A DNA stretch of 11,841 nt from Deltaproteobacteria bacterium (GTDB lineage: Bacteria > Desulfobacterota > Desulfarculia > Adiutricales > JAGVGV01): NCBI GenBank assembly GCA_020056895.1, contig JAGVGV010000645.1:1-11841 (forward strand), written 5' to 3'. Of the stretch, positions 1-6,578 are shown piece by piece. Within the stretch, counting starts at the first letter, position 1, and each line of letters begins with the position of its first letter. A model generated the notes under the pieces. The model saw only the letters and a program-made list of their open reading frames with translations, was not told the DNA's origin and did no database searches. The position numbers and the translations under genes are program-made.

Positions 1-70
1 CCGACCCCTGGCAGCGTCGCTGGAGTTTGGACGCCGTTCGAGGCTCCGGCGGGCTTCAACCACCCGACCT

Positions 71-183
71 TCAGCTGTCAGCCATCAGCGATCAGCTTGG
101 GCGGAACCAATGCGTTTTTATTGGAACGTCGAAAAATCCGCATTCCTTCCTCATGAGTTGACGGTTGATAGCTGAGTGCTGAA
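71..183. repeat. Inverted pair of seven-base repeat arrays
   Basis: The left arm (71-98) is four consecutive seven-base units that each begin TCAGC. The right arm (156-183) is four seven-base units on the opposite strand, reading TTCAGCA, CTCAGCT, ATCAACC and GTCAACT on the minus strand. The arms face each other across 57 bases that also contain short inverted matches (CCAAT at 107-111 with ATTGG at 120-124; AATGCG at 109-114 with CGCATT at 139-144). The layout resembles a dispersed intergenic repeat or a cruciform-forming element. Its function is unknown; only the repeat pattern is seen directly. Confidence 0.55.
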
Positions 184-209
184 AGCCTGTGGGAAACGCC
201 AGATATATT

Positions 210-337
210 CCAAATGGCGCACCTATTCCCCAAATGCCACCCAAAAATGAAGGCGTACCCCAGGTGCTTCAAAACCATTGCCAAATAAGCGGATCCGTAT
301 AAAATGAAAATATTTCGACACCGTTGCCGCCATTTGG
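210..337. promoter_or_regulatory. CCAAAT motif cluster, possible operator
   Basis: CCAAATGGCG occurs at 210-219 and again, exactly, in reverse orientation at 328-337. A one-mismatch copy of its first nine bases (CCAAATGCC) lies at 230-238, twenty bases after the first, and CCAAAT is also present at 281-286, where it overlaps the proposed -35 box. Copies on both sides of the promoter and on top of it are typical of an operator for a looping regulator. The regulator is not identifiable from the sequence. Confidence 0.35.
278..305 (+). promoter_or_regulatory. Probable sigma70 promoter for the HEAT-receiver gene
   Basis: TTGCCA (278-283) and TAAAAT (300-305) each match the sigma70 consensus hexamers at five of six positions and are separated by 16 bases. 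Transcription would start near 312, leaving a 5' leader of roughly 80 bases before the start codon at 394. The region is AT-rich relative to its surroundings. No mapping data support it; the call rests on motif match and position only. Confidence 0.45.
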
Positions 338-393
338 GCGGGGTCCGGGCCGCCGGTCTGCCCTTTGACCGTGGACGATAGGGAGACACAAGG

Positions 394-1995
394 ATGCAGC
401 TTCCTGAAAATTTTAGAAAAATGGATATGCTCGACCAGGTTGGCCTTTTGGAGGAGATTCAGCTCCGAAAGGACGCCGAAGCCATTCCCGGCTTGTTCGA
501 ACTTGTGGAAAAACCGCTCCGGGACGTGGCCGTGGATTATATGGTTACCAACGCGCTTCGGACCGTTTTGGCGTCGTCCGAACCTCATGTGGTGGCCGGT
601 ATCACTCATCCGGGGCCGCTTGTCCGGCGCTTGAGCATTTTAATGGCCGGCGAAAAGGGGTTTGCTTCGGCCCTGCCGGTTTTGATCCAGGCATTGGACG
701 ACCCGGTGAATACCGGGTTAACCCACGAAATCCTCATCGCGCTTTCACGGCTTAAGGATCCCGGTCTCGTCCGGGTGTTCCGGCGGTTCATCGATTCGCC
801 GTCCACAACCACCGCCGCTCTGGCCATTGAAATGGTGGGGCGGTATCAGGACGCGGCTTCGGCGGAAGCCCTCATGGCCATGATCCGCCAGGCCGAGGCG
901 GACGACGAATATCAGGAATGCCGCTTGACCACCTTCATGGCCGTGGGCGCCCTTGGCCAGATCGGCGGCGATGCCGCCCTGGCTTTCGCGGCGGAAATGA
1001 TCCACCATCGGAATCCCACGGCCCGCCGCCAGATTCAGGAAACCCTGGTTCAGACCGGTGAAGCCGCTTTGCCGTTTCTGGCCGCCGTGCTCCAAACGAA
1101 CAACGCGGAAAAAATCATCATGGCTTTGAACGTTCTGAGCCGGATCGGCGTTCGGAAAGCCGGGGACCTGATCGCGGCCTTGTTCGATCGGGGGGGCGCT
1201 TCGAATCTGAACGTCCGGTACGCGGCGTACGAAGCTTTGGGCGGAATCATGTCCATGAAAGGCTTGGTGCTTCTGGGCGATGGTCTGGCCGAAACGGATG
1301 AAACCGTGTTGATGGCCGTGGTGGGGGCCCTGGATCGGCAGGTGAACCCGGGGGTGGTGAAAAAAGTCGGCGACGCGCTGGCGGCCGATCCCGGCCGTCG
1401 GGCCCGAGTGATCCGGGCCGTGGCCGGCGTTGGCGGTTTGAACCTGTTCAAGGCCCTGTATCCGGATGAAACCCTGGCGGATGAACTGATCCGGGCCGTG
1501 GCCGCCACCCGGGACCCGGAACTGATCGGCCTGTTCAAAAACACGTTGAAGGAGATGCCGGGCGACCGGCCGGTACGCGACGCCCAACGGCTCGATGCGG
1601 CTGAAATTCCGGCCGAATGCCCCCCCCGCCGGATTCTGGCCGTGGACGACAGCCGGGCCATGGTCCTTTTTTACCGGGCCACTCTGGGCGAAGCCGGGTA
1701 CGGCGTGGAAACGGCCATGAACGGCCAGGAAGCGATCAACCGCCTGAAAGCGGGGGAATGCTTCGATCTGATTCTTTCCGATATGAACATGCCCGTCATG
1801 GACGGCATCGAATTCACCCGGCTGGCCCGCGAACTGCCCTTCATCGGCGACGTGCCCATTTTGATGGTGACCACGGAGTCGGACGAGAGCCAAAGCCGGC
1901 TGGCCCGGACCGCCGGAGTTACGGATTTTCTCCAAAAACCCATGAGTTCCGAAAAATTGGTTCAGACCGTGGCGGCGCTTTTGGCTTCCGGTTGA
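394..1995 (+). CDS. HEAT-repeat protein with C-terminal CheY-like receiver
   Basis: This 533-residue cytoplasmic protein has two parts. Residues about 60-400 are paired amphipathic helices rich in Ala/Leu, with recurring patterns such as ALPVLIQAL, AALPFLAAVL and NVRYAAYEAL, typical of HEAT (PBS-lyase-like) repeats that form protein-binding solenoids. Residues 412-533 are a complete receiver domain: acidic pair D418/D419, phosphoacceptor D463 in a SDMNMPVMDG context, T493 and K515. The ATG at 394 follows GGGAG (381-385) by eight bases. The gene appears monocistronic, with its own promoter and terminator. No catalytic or DNA-binding domain is present, so phosphorylation probably changes how the solenoid docks a partner; that role is inferred. 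The cognate kinase is unknown; the two kinases encoded further downstream are candidates. Confidence 0.88.
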   Translation: MQLPENFRKMDMLDQVGLLEEIQLRKDAEAIPGLFELVEKPLRDVAVDYMVTNALRTVLASSEPHVVAGITHPGPLVRRLSILMAGEKGFASALPVLIQALDDPVNTGLTHEILIALSRLKDPGLVRVFRRFIDSPSTTTAALAIEMVGRYQDAASAEALMAMIRQAEADDEYQECRLTTFMAVGALGQIGGDAALAFAAEMIHHRNPTARRQIQETLVQTGEAALPFLAAVLQTNNAEKIIMALNVLSRIGVRKAGDLIAALFDRGGASNLNVRYAAYEALGGIMSMKGLVLLGDGLAETDETVLMAVVGALDRQVNPGVVKKVGDALAADPGRRARVIRAVAGVGGLNLFKALYPDETLADELIRAVAATRDPELIGLFKNTLKEMPGDRPVRDAQRLDAAEIPAECPPRRILAVDDSRAMVLFYRATLGEAGYGVETAMNGQEAINRLKAGECFDLILSDMNMPVMDGIEFTRLARELPFIGDVPILMVTTESDESQSRLARTAGVTDFLQKPMSSEKLVQTVAALLASG

Positions 1996-2004
1996 TGGCT
2001 ATTG

Positions 2005-2042
2005 AGCCCCATTCCTCAGGCCAAGGAGGAATGGGGCTTTTT
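2005..2042 (+). terminator. Intrinsic terminator after the HEAT-receiver gene
   Basis: A perfect 13-bp stem (2005-2017 pairing with 2026-2038) closes an eight-base loop and is followed by a run of T ending at 2042. It sits ten bases past the stop codon of the HEAT-receiver gene and separates it from the sigma54 activator gene. This is the clearest Rho-independent terminator in the window. Confidence 0.92.
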
Positions 2043-2049
2043 GCCAGGC

Positions 2050-2079
2050 TTGCTCTGGGGGCGCCAACGGGGCTATACT
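2050..2079 (+). promoter_or_regulatory. Candidate sigma70 promoter for the sigma54 activator gene
   Basis: TATACT (2074-2079) is a good -10 box. A weak -35, TTGCTC (2050-2055), lies 18 bases upstream. Start of transcription would be near 2086, about 28 bases before the GTG start. A promoter is expected here because a strong terminator closes the preceding gene. Confidence 0.45.
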
Positions 2080-2113
2080 CCGGCTCGGCCGCTTACCGGC
2101 TTGGAGTTCGCTC

Positions 2114-3544
2114 GTGCTTCGGATCATGGTGGTCGAAGCCGACCCTTCGGCTTCCGAAAATCTTGAAAGCCTGTTGCTGGATCAGGGATACCGGGTCAAT
2201 CGGCTGGCTTCCGGCGAGGATGCCATCGACCGGCTGGCCTCCGGCCCCTGGGACTTGGTGATCCTGGCCGTCAGCCTGCCTCGGATGAGCGGTTTGGAGA
2301 CACTGAAGGCGCTGAAAGAAGCCGACGGCAAGCTGCCGGTCATCGTTCTGGCCGGAACCGGGTCCACCGACGAAGCCATCCAGGCCACCAAGCTGGGTGC
2401 GTTTGATTATCTTTTAAAACCCATCCATACCGGTGAACTGCTGAAATTGGTCAAGCAGGCCTTGGAATCGGGCCGGTTGACCCGGTCCCCCGTCCGCATG
2501 GACGAAGACCCCCTGGCCGCCGTCAGCGCCGACGCCTTGCTCGGCCGGTCCCGGCCCATGCAGGAACTGTTCAAGGCCATCGGCCGGGTGGCCCCCACGG
2601 ACGCCACCGTTTTGATCCGGGGCGAATCGGGCACCGGCAAGGAACTGGTGGCTCGGGCCGTGTACCAGCATTCCACTCGGATGGACCGGCCCTTCGTGGT
2701 CGTCAACTGCGCCGCCATCCCTGATAATCTTCTGGAAAGCGAACTATTCGGGTACGAAAAGGGCGCCTTTACCGGCGCGGCCGGCCGACGCATCGGCAAG
2801 ATCGAATACGCCGAAGGCGGCACGGTGTTCCTGGATGAAGTGGGCGACATGCCCCTGGGGCTTCAGGCCAAAATCCTCAGGTTGTTGCAGGAAAAACGCA
2901 TCGAACGGATCGGCGGCCACGATCCCATCGCCGTGGATGTCCGTATTCTGGCCGCCACCAACCGGGACCTCGAAGCGGCCATCGAAGAAAAACAGTTCCG
3001 CGAAGACCTTTATTACCGGCTCAACGTGGTCACCCTGACCCTGCCCCCCTTGCGCGAACGGGCCGACGACATCCTGCTGCTTTGCGATTATTTCCTGAAC
3101 CGCATGGCGAGGAACCTGAGCGTTCGGAATCCCGGTCTGACCCCGGACGCCCGCCGGTACCTGACCGGGTACGACTGGCCGGGCAATGTGCGGGAACTGG
3201 CCAACGCCATGGAAAAATGCCTGATCTTCAGCCGAGGCCGACCGATCGGGCTCGATGAACTGGGCTCCCTGGCCTTGGGCGGCCTGCGCAACGCCGGCGA
3301 AGCCCCCGGGTTCGCCGACGCCAGCGTCCGGCGGTGGACGCACCAGGCTCTTGCCGCCGGAGTGGATCACCTGCTCAATCACATTACGGACCACGTAGCC
3401 CGGATCGTGATCGGCGAAGCCTTGACCCTGACCGGCGGGAACCGGTCCAAGGCATCGAAATATCTGGGTATATCCCGTCCATCCCTTCTATCGAAGATGG
3501 ATAAGTTCGGCCTGCGGGACCGTTTTCCCGTGGACATGGACTGA
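2114..3544 (+). CDS. Sigma54-dependent transcriptional activator with degenerate receiver
   Basis: The 476-residue protein has the NtrC-family order receiver (1-120), AAA+ sigma54-interaction domain (about 142-385) and Fis-type helix-turn-helix (about 435-472). The ATPase is intact: Walker A GESGTGKE at 170-177, the sigma54-contacting GAFTGA loop at 217-222, Walker B around 236-242 (TVFLDE), and the REDLYYRLNV arginine segment. The receiver is not: the phosphoacceptor position is Ala52 (codon GCC at 2267), the conserved Thr/Ser is Ala80, and the acidic pair is Glu8-Ala9; only Lys102 remains. It therefore cannot be phosphorylated in the usual way and is probably constitutive or controlled by binding. 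GTG at 2114 is the chosen start, because GGAG at 2103-2106 lies seven bases upstream and the next ATG would remove part of the first beta strand. The sigma54 promoter 150 bases past its stop is its most likely target. Confidence 0.93.
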   Translation: MLRIMVVEADPSASENLESLLLDQGYRVNRLASGEDAIDRLASGPWDLVILAVSLPRMSGLETLKALKEADGKLPVIVLAGTGSTDEAIQATKLGAFDYLLKPIHTGELLKLVKQALESGRLTRSPVRMDEDPLAAVSADALLGRSRPMQELFKAIGRVAPTDATVLIRGESGTGKELVARAVYQHSTRMDRPFVVVNCAAIPDNLLESELFGYEKGAFTGAAGRRIGKIEYAEGGTVFLDEVGDMPLGLQAKILRLLQEKRIERIGGHDPIAVDVRILAATNRDLEAAIEEKQFREDLYYRLNVVTLTLPPLRERADDILLLCDYFLNRMARNLSVRNPGLTPDARRYLTGYDWPGNVRELANAMEKCLIFSRGRPIGLDELGSLALGGLRNAGEAPGFADASVRRWTHQALAAGVDHLLNHITDHVARIVIGEALTLTGGNRSKASKYLGISRPSLLSKMDKFGLRDRFPVDMD

Positions 3545-3694
3545 AGGCTTTCTTCGCATCCCCTGTAAAGGATCGTGACACCTTGTGAGCGCTTGCACGT
3601 TGAAGACGGGTAAGGCGATGCCTTTTCGGCGGCTGAATTTTATCTAATTTTACTTATTTATACGATTTCCACGAACTCCCGTTTTTTCTTCAAG
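3545..3694. promoter_or_regulatory. Upstream control region of the sigma54 promoter
   Basis: An imperfect dyad, TGTGAGCGCTTGCA at 3584-3597 (ten of fourteen positions symmetric around AGCGCT), lies about 100 bases upstream of the -24 box, a usual distance for an activator enhancer site. Between it and the promoter is an AT-rich stretch (about 3636-3664) with two copies of AATTTTA (3636-3642 and 3646-3652) exactly ten bases apart, which would favour a bend like those supplied by IHF in sigma54 systems. No good IHF consensus was found. A five-bp hairpin followed by four T at 3612-3626 is too weak to call a terminator. Confidence 0.35.
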
Positions 3695-3711
3695 TTGGTA
3701 CGGCCTTTGCC
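3695..3711 (+). promoter_or_regulatory. Sigma54 (-24/-12) promoter
   Basis: TTGGTACGGCCTTTGCC contains the invariant GG (3697-3698) and GC (3709-3710) separated by exactly ten bases, and agrees with the sigma54 consensus TTGGCACG-N4-TTGC at all but one fixed position (T instead of C after the GG). Transcription would begin near 3722. It lies in the gap between the sigma54 activator gene and the receiver-permease operon and points into that operon, which fits direct control by the adjacent activator. Confidence 0.8.
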
Positions 3712-3721
3712 TATTGGAAAG

Positions 3722-3964
3722 CAACAAAACTCACATGCCGGGCCTCATGGTCCGGAACATGTGGATTTAGAAGGGAAACACTCTTTCCCGAGCGAGCTTC
3801 GCGGCCGATTCGATGATGATCCGGACATCGTCCGGCCGCCGGTTCCGTACCGGGGAGGAGGTTCCCGCGATGGGGTCCGGCCGGACTCCAAGGTGTTTAC
3901 GGCCAGCTTCGGTCCGGGCCTTCAAAGCGGCTCCGGGGAAGACATGGGAGAGGAAGGGTGCGCT
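3722..3964 (+). promoter_or_regulatory. Long hairpin-rich 5' leader
   Basis: The predicted sigma54 transcript has about 240 untranslated bases. A strong hairpin sits almost at its 5' end: CACATG-CCGG-GCC (3732-3744) pairs with GGT-CCGG (3749-3755) and CATGTG (3758-3763), with a TCAT loop and an AA bulge. It is followed by GGGAAA/TTTCCC (3773-3789), CCGGAC/GTCCGG (3821-3835), CCGGT/ACCGG (3839-3853) and the perfect twelve-base palindrome at 3875-3886. The frame is open upstream of the receiver gene, but a start at 3695 would lie in the promoter itself, so the leader is taken as untranslated. It could stabilise the mRNA or control translation; it matches no riboswitch class I can recognise. Confidence 0.45.
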
Positions 3965-4405
3965 ATGAGTGATGCTTCGATTCTGTTGGTCGATGATGAA
4001 GTTTCCTTCGTCGAGACCTTCGCCAAACGGCTGGGGAGCCGCGGATTTTCCGTCGTAACGGCCTTCAGCGGGCCCGACGCGCTGAAGGTGATGGACGAGA
4101 AAGGCCCCAGCAAGATCGACGTGGTGATTCTGGACGTGAAGATGCCCGGTATGGACGGCCTGGAAGCCCTGGCCCAAATGAAAGCCCGGCATCCCACCAT
4201 CGAGGTCATCATGCTGACGGGCCATGCCACGGTGGAATCGGCCATCGAAGGCATGAAGCGAGGGGCGTACGATTTCATGATGAAACCCGCCGAGATCGAA
4301 CTGGTGGTGGCCAAGATCGAAGCGGCCGCGGGTAAGAAGCGCCAGCACGAGGTCAAGATTCTGGAAGCCCAGGCTCATATGATCGTGCTCCGGCGGGGGG
4401 ACTAG
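3965..4405 (+). CDS. Receiver-only response regulator (first gene of operon)
   Basis: The 146-residue protein is a single CheY-like receiver with a short helical tail and no output domain. All signature residues are present: D10/D11, phosphoacceptor D57 in LDVKMPGMDG, T85 in LTGHA and K107. The position equivalent to the CheY switch tyrosine is F104. ATG at 3965 is preceded by AGGAAGGG (3951-3958) with six bases of spacing. Starts further upstream in the same frame would lie in the leader or promoter and would add residues with no domain. It is the first gene downstream of the sigma54 promoter and precedes the permease gene. Likely partners are the two histidine kinases encoded downstream; its target may be the permease or another protein, which is inference. 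Confidence 0.9.
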   Translation: MSDASILLVDDEVSFVETFAKRLGSRGFSVVTAFSGPDALKVMDEKGPSKIDVVILDVKMPGMDGLEALAQMKARHPTIEVIMLTGHATVESAIEGMKRGAYDFMMKPAEIELVVAKIEAAAGKKRQHEVKILEAQAHMIVLRRGD

Positions 4406-4587
4406 CCGCTTATTTCGGGGGGCCGATCGCCCACGTCCCAAAGGGACGGGCGGGGTGGACGGCGGCGGCGACTCCGACGGAAGCACTTGGCCGTCCCCAG
4501 AAAAAGCGAACCGCGATCAGAATTTTTGCCGGTTTCCGATGAAACCATCGGGGCCGGAGAACACGATTCACACGGAGGAAGAGGGTA
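4406..4587 (+). other. Gap between receiver and permease genes with a hairpin
   Basis: This 182-base gap has no convincing gene. Near its start GTCCC-AAA-GGGAC (4435-4447) extends outward with a bulge to CGCCC/GGGCG (4428-4452), giving a stable hairpin without a T run. It is more likely an mRNA processing or stability element, or a partial attenuator, than a full terminator. No convincing second promoter was seen. GGAGG at 4574-4578 is the ribosome-binding site of the permease, nine bases before its ATG. Confidence 0.4.
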
Positions 4588-5868
4588 ATGGGTTTTTTCA
4601 AACAAATGGGTGAGTTCATGATGGCCGGCGCGAGAGCCTACGCCCAGTGGGACCTCGAAGTGTCCACGCGCATTCTTCGCGACCGTAAACGTCTGATCGT
4701 ATTGGCGCTGATGGCTCTGCCGGCCTTGCTGGCGGGCCTGGCCTTCGCCGACGACATCGCCGGCGCCCTGCCCGGGTACATCGGCGGCAAGGAGGCGTAC
4801 AGCCCGGCGTTCTATTCCACAACGATTTTCCTGGCCTCCATCGCCATTGGCATGGGCGCCGGGTTGATTACCGGCTGCATCGGCGCCGGCGGCGGCTTCA
4901 TCATCGCTCCGGCCTTGATGAGCGCGGGCGTCAAGGGCATTCTGGCGGTCGGCACCGACCTGTTCCACATTTTCGCCAAGGCGATCATGGGCAGCGTGAT
5001 CCACCGGAAAATGGGCAACGTGAACGTCAAGCTGGCCGTCGTTTTTCTGATCGGGTCCGTGGGCGGGGCCACACTGGGCGGGCTTTTAAACCGGTTCCTG
5101 TACGAAAAAAACCCCATCCTTTCCGATGCCTTCATCACCTTCGTGTACGTGGTGATGCTGGGTTTCCTGGGCTTTTACGGGATGTATGACTATCTGTCGG
5201 CCCGCAAAAGCGGCAAGGCGGCCGGTCCCCACGACAGCGGTCGTGAAGGCAGCGAAATGGGCGCCCTGCCCAAGAAAATCCAGGCCGTGGCCATTCCGCC
5301 CATGGTCTCCTTCGACGAAAACCTGGTGCCGGGCGGCCGCCGGATTTCGGGTATTTTCCTGGTGGCGGCCGGTTTCTTCGTAGGCCTGGCCGCGGCCATC
5401 ATGGGCGTGGGCGGCGGCTTCCTGACCTTCCCCATCTTCGTCTACGTCCTCGGCGTATCGTCCCTGACCACGGTGGGCACGGACATTCTGCAGATCGTCT
5501 TCACCGCCGGGTACGCCTCCATCACCCAATACGCCATTTACGGCTTCATCTTCTACACGCTGGCCATGGGCATGCTACTGGGGTCCCTGTTGGGCATTCA
5601 GATCGGCGCCATGGTCACCAAAGTGGTGCCGGGCATCACCATCCGAGGCTTTTTCGCCCTCAGCGTCATGGCCGGGTTCGTGAACCGGTTGTTCGCCCTG
5701 CCCAGCAAGCTGCAGGCTATGGACCTGATCGGGCTGTCCAAGGGGACCGTGGGCGTCATCGAAACCATCGGCAGCGTGGCCTTTTACCTGGTCATCGGCG
5801 CCTTTGGAGTGTGGGTGATCGGCACCTTCCTGTTCAACACCAAGAAACTTCGCGGGGTGGAGGCCTAA
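4588..5868 (+). CDS. TSUP (TauE/SafE) family anion permease
   Basis: This 426-residue inner-membrane protein belongs to the TauE/SafE (TSUP, formerly DUF81) family, members of which move sulfite, sulfoacetate, taurine-derived or related anions. The family's two-fold repeat is visible: GAGGGFIIAP (99-108) followed by VGTDLF (121-126), and GVGGGFLTFP (273-282) followed by VGTDIL (296-301). A first hydrophobic helix at about 36-54 precedes the repeats, a polar loop spans about 205-250, and total length suggests eight or nine membrane segments. It is longer than typical members (about 250-300 residues) because of the N-terminal helix and the central loop. The next gene starts four bases after its stop and has its ribosome-binding site inside this gene, so the two are probably translationally coupled. 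In a sulfate reducer a sulfur oxyanion is the plausible substrate; the sequence does not decide substrate or direction. Confidence 0.92.
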   Translation: MGFFKQMGEFMMAGARAYAQWDLEVSTRILRDRKRLIVLALMALPALLAGLAFADDIAGALPGYIGGKEAYSPAFYSTTIFLASIAIGMGAGLITGCIGAGGGFIIAPALMSAGVKGILAVGTDLFHIFAKAIMGSVIHRKMGNVNVKLAVVFLIGSVGGATLGGLLNRFLYEKNPILSDAFITFVYVVMLGFLGFYGMYDYLSARKSGKAAGPHDSGREGSEMGALPKKIQAVAIPPMVSFDENLVPGGRRISGIFLVAAGFFVGLAAAIMGVGGGFLTFPIFVYVLGVSSLTTVGTDILQIVFTAGYASITQYAIYGFIFYTLAMGMLLGSLLGIQIGAMVTKVVPGITIRGFFALSVMAGFVNRLFALPSKLQAMDLIGLSKGTVGVIETIGSVAFYLVIGAFGVWVIGTFLFNTKKLRGVEA

Positions 5869-5872
5869 AGCC

Positions 5873-6571
5873 ATGAGCGGACACGATAACCAAAAGAAAC
5901 ACCTGATCCTGGGTCTGGTACTGATGATCGCCTTCGTCGTCGTGCTGGTGGGCATGTTCGTGCCGATCTTCGGCGGGCGGAATGGATTGAATTTCCTGGA
6001 TAATTCGTATAACTCCATCTCCAAGGGATCGGCCTATTACATCCCGGCCGTCAAAAAGGACGCCGAAGCCTGGAACGGCAAGGAAGTCCAGATGACTCTG
6101 AACATGGCCGACGAAGGCGAGGCCAAGCGGGTGGACCTGATCATGAAGACCGCCGGCGCCGCCACCGAGATCGTGGATAAGAAAAAGGTGGTGGTCAAAG
6201 GCGACCTGGGCAAGATCATCCAGAGCTCTTTGGTGGACGCGGACGCCATGTTTTACAATCAAGGCAAAAAAGTGGTGGACCGGTACCAGCAGGACGAGCG
6301 GTTGATGCTCTATACCTGGTACGTCGCCTTCAAGGCCGCCATGAAAGACCTGACCAATCAGCAGAAATTCGAGGAAGCCAAGGTTTTGCACAACGTGCAG
6401 GCCCGGGCCGTGGAAACCGCGTATAACTACTACAAGATCGAACCGCAAAACATCAAGGACCACCTGGGCGTGGCCGGCGGTTCGCTGCTCTTTTACGTCA
6501 TCTACACCATCTGGTACGGCTTTGGCGTGATGTTCCTTTTCGAAGGCATCGGGTTCAAGCTGAGCCACTAA
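5873..6571 (+). CDS. Two-TM membrane protein coupled to the permease, unknown function
   Basis: I do not recognise a family. The 232-residue protein has a short charged N-terminus, a TM helix at about 10-32, a soluble region of about 170 residues (33-201) and a second TM helix at about 202-224, with a short C-terminal tail. By the usual charge rule (KK before TM1) the large central region should be periplasmic. That region contains a beta-rich segment (about 70-110, EVQMTLNMAD to VDKKKVVVKG) and then a mainly helical segment rich in Tyr/Lys/Gln (about 112-190). There are no cysteines, haem-binding motifs or lipobox. ATG at 5873 uses GGAGG at 5859-5863, inside the last codons of the permease gene. 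The tight coupling suggests a subunit, periplasmic sensor or regulator of the permease, which is inference. Confidence 0.85.
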   Translation: MSGHDNQKKHLILGLVLMIAFVVVLVGMFVPIFGGRNGLNFLDNSYNSISKGSAYYIPAVKKDAEAWNGKEVQMTLNMADEGEAKRVDLIMKTAGAATEIVDKKKVVVKGDLGKIIQSSLVDADAMFYNQGKKVVDRYQQDERLMLYTWYVAFKAAMKDLTNQQKFEEAKVLHNVQARAVETAYNYYKIEPQNIKDHLGVAGGSLLFYVIYTIWYGFGVMFLFEGIGFKLSH

Positions 6572-6578
6572 TCCAAAC

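Larger units (their letters stand above)
1..393. other. Non-coding upstream region
   Basis: No reading frame here looks like a real gene. The forward frames end at stops near 150-160 without any recognisable domain, and the reverse frame across 78-389 is read straight through a repeat array. The first 60 bases could be the extreme 3' end of a gene lying outside the window, but nothing recognisable supports this. The region holds two inverted heptad-repeat arms, a group of CCAAAT motifs and a likely promoter for the HEAT-receiver gene, each listed separately. Confidence 0.6.

Noticed and set aside
1..156. 3' end of an upstream gene running into the window
   Set aside because: All forward frames run through the heptad repeats before reaching a stop and show no recognisable protein motif; it cannot be supported from this window alone.
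71..183. CRISPR-like array
   Set aside because: Units are only seven bases with no unique spacers and the two arms are inverted, so this is not a CRISPR.
78..389. 103-residue open frame on the minus strand
   Set aside because: It translates through the repeat arms and the promoter region, has no domain, and the repeats explain its Ser/Gln/Leu pattern.
745..1935. 396-residue open frame on the minus strand
   Set aside because: Antisense to the HEAT-receiver gene, same His/Gly/Gln-rich composition and no domain.
3612..3626. Possible terminator after the sigma54 activator gene
   Set aside because: Only a five-bp stem with a three-base loop and four T residues; too weak to call.
3695..3964. N-terminal extension of the first receiver-only protein
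   Set aside because: The frame is open, but the upstream start would lie on the sigma54 promoter, the added residues match no domain, and ATG 3965 has a good ribosome-binding site.
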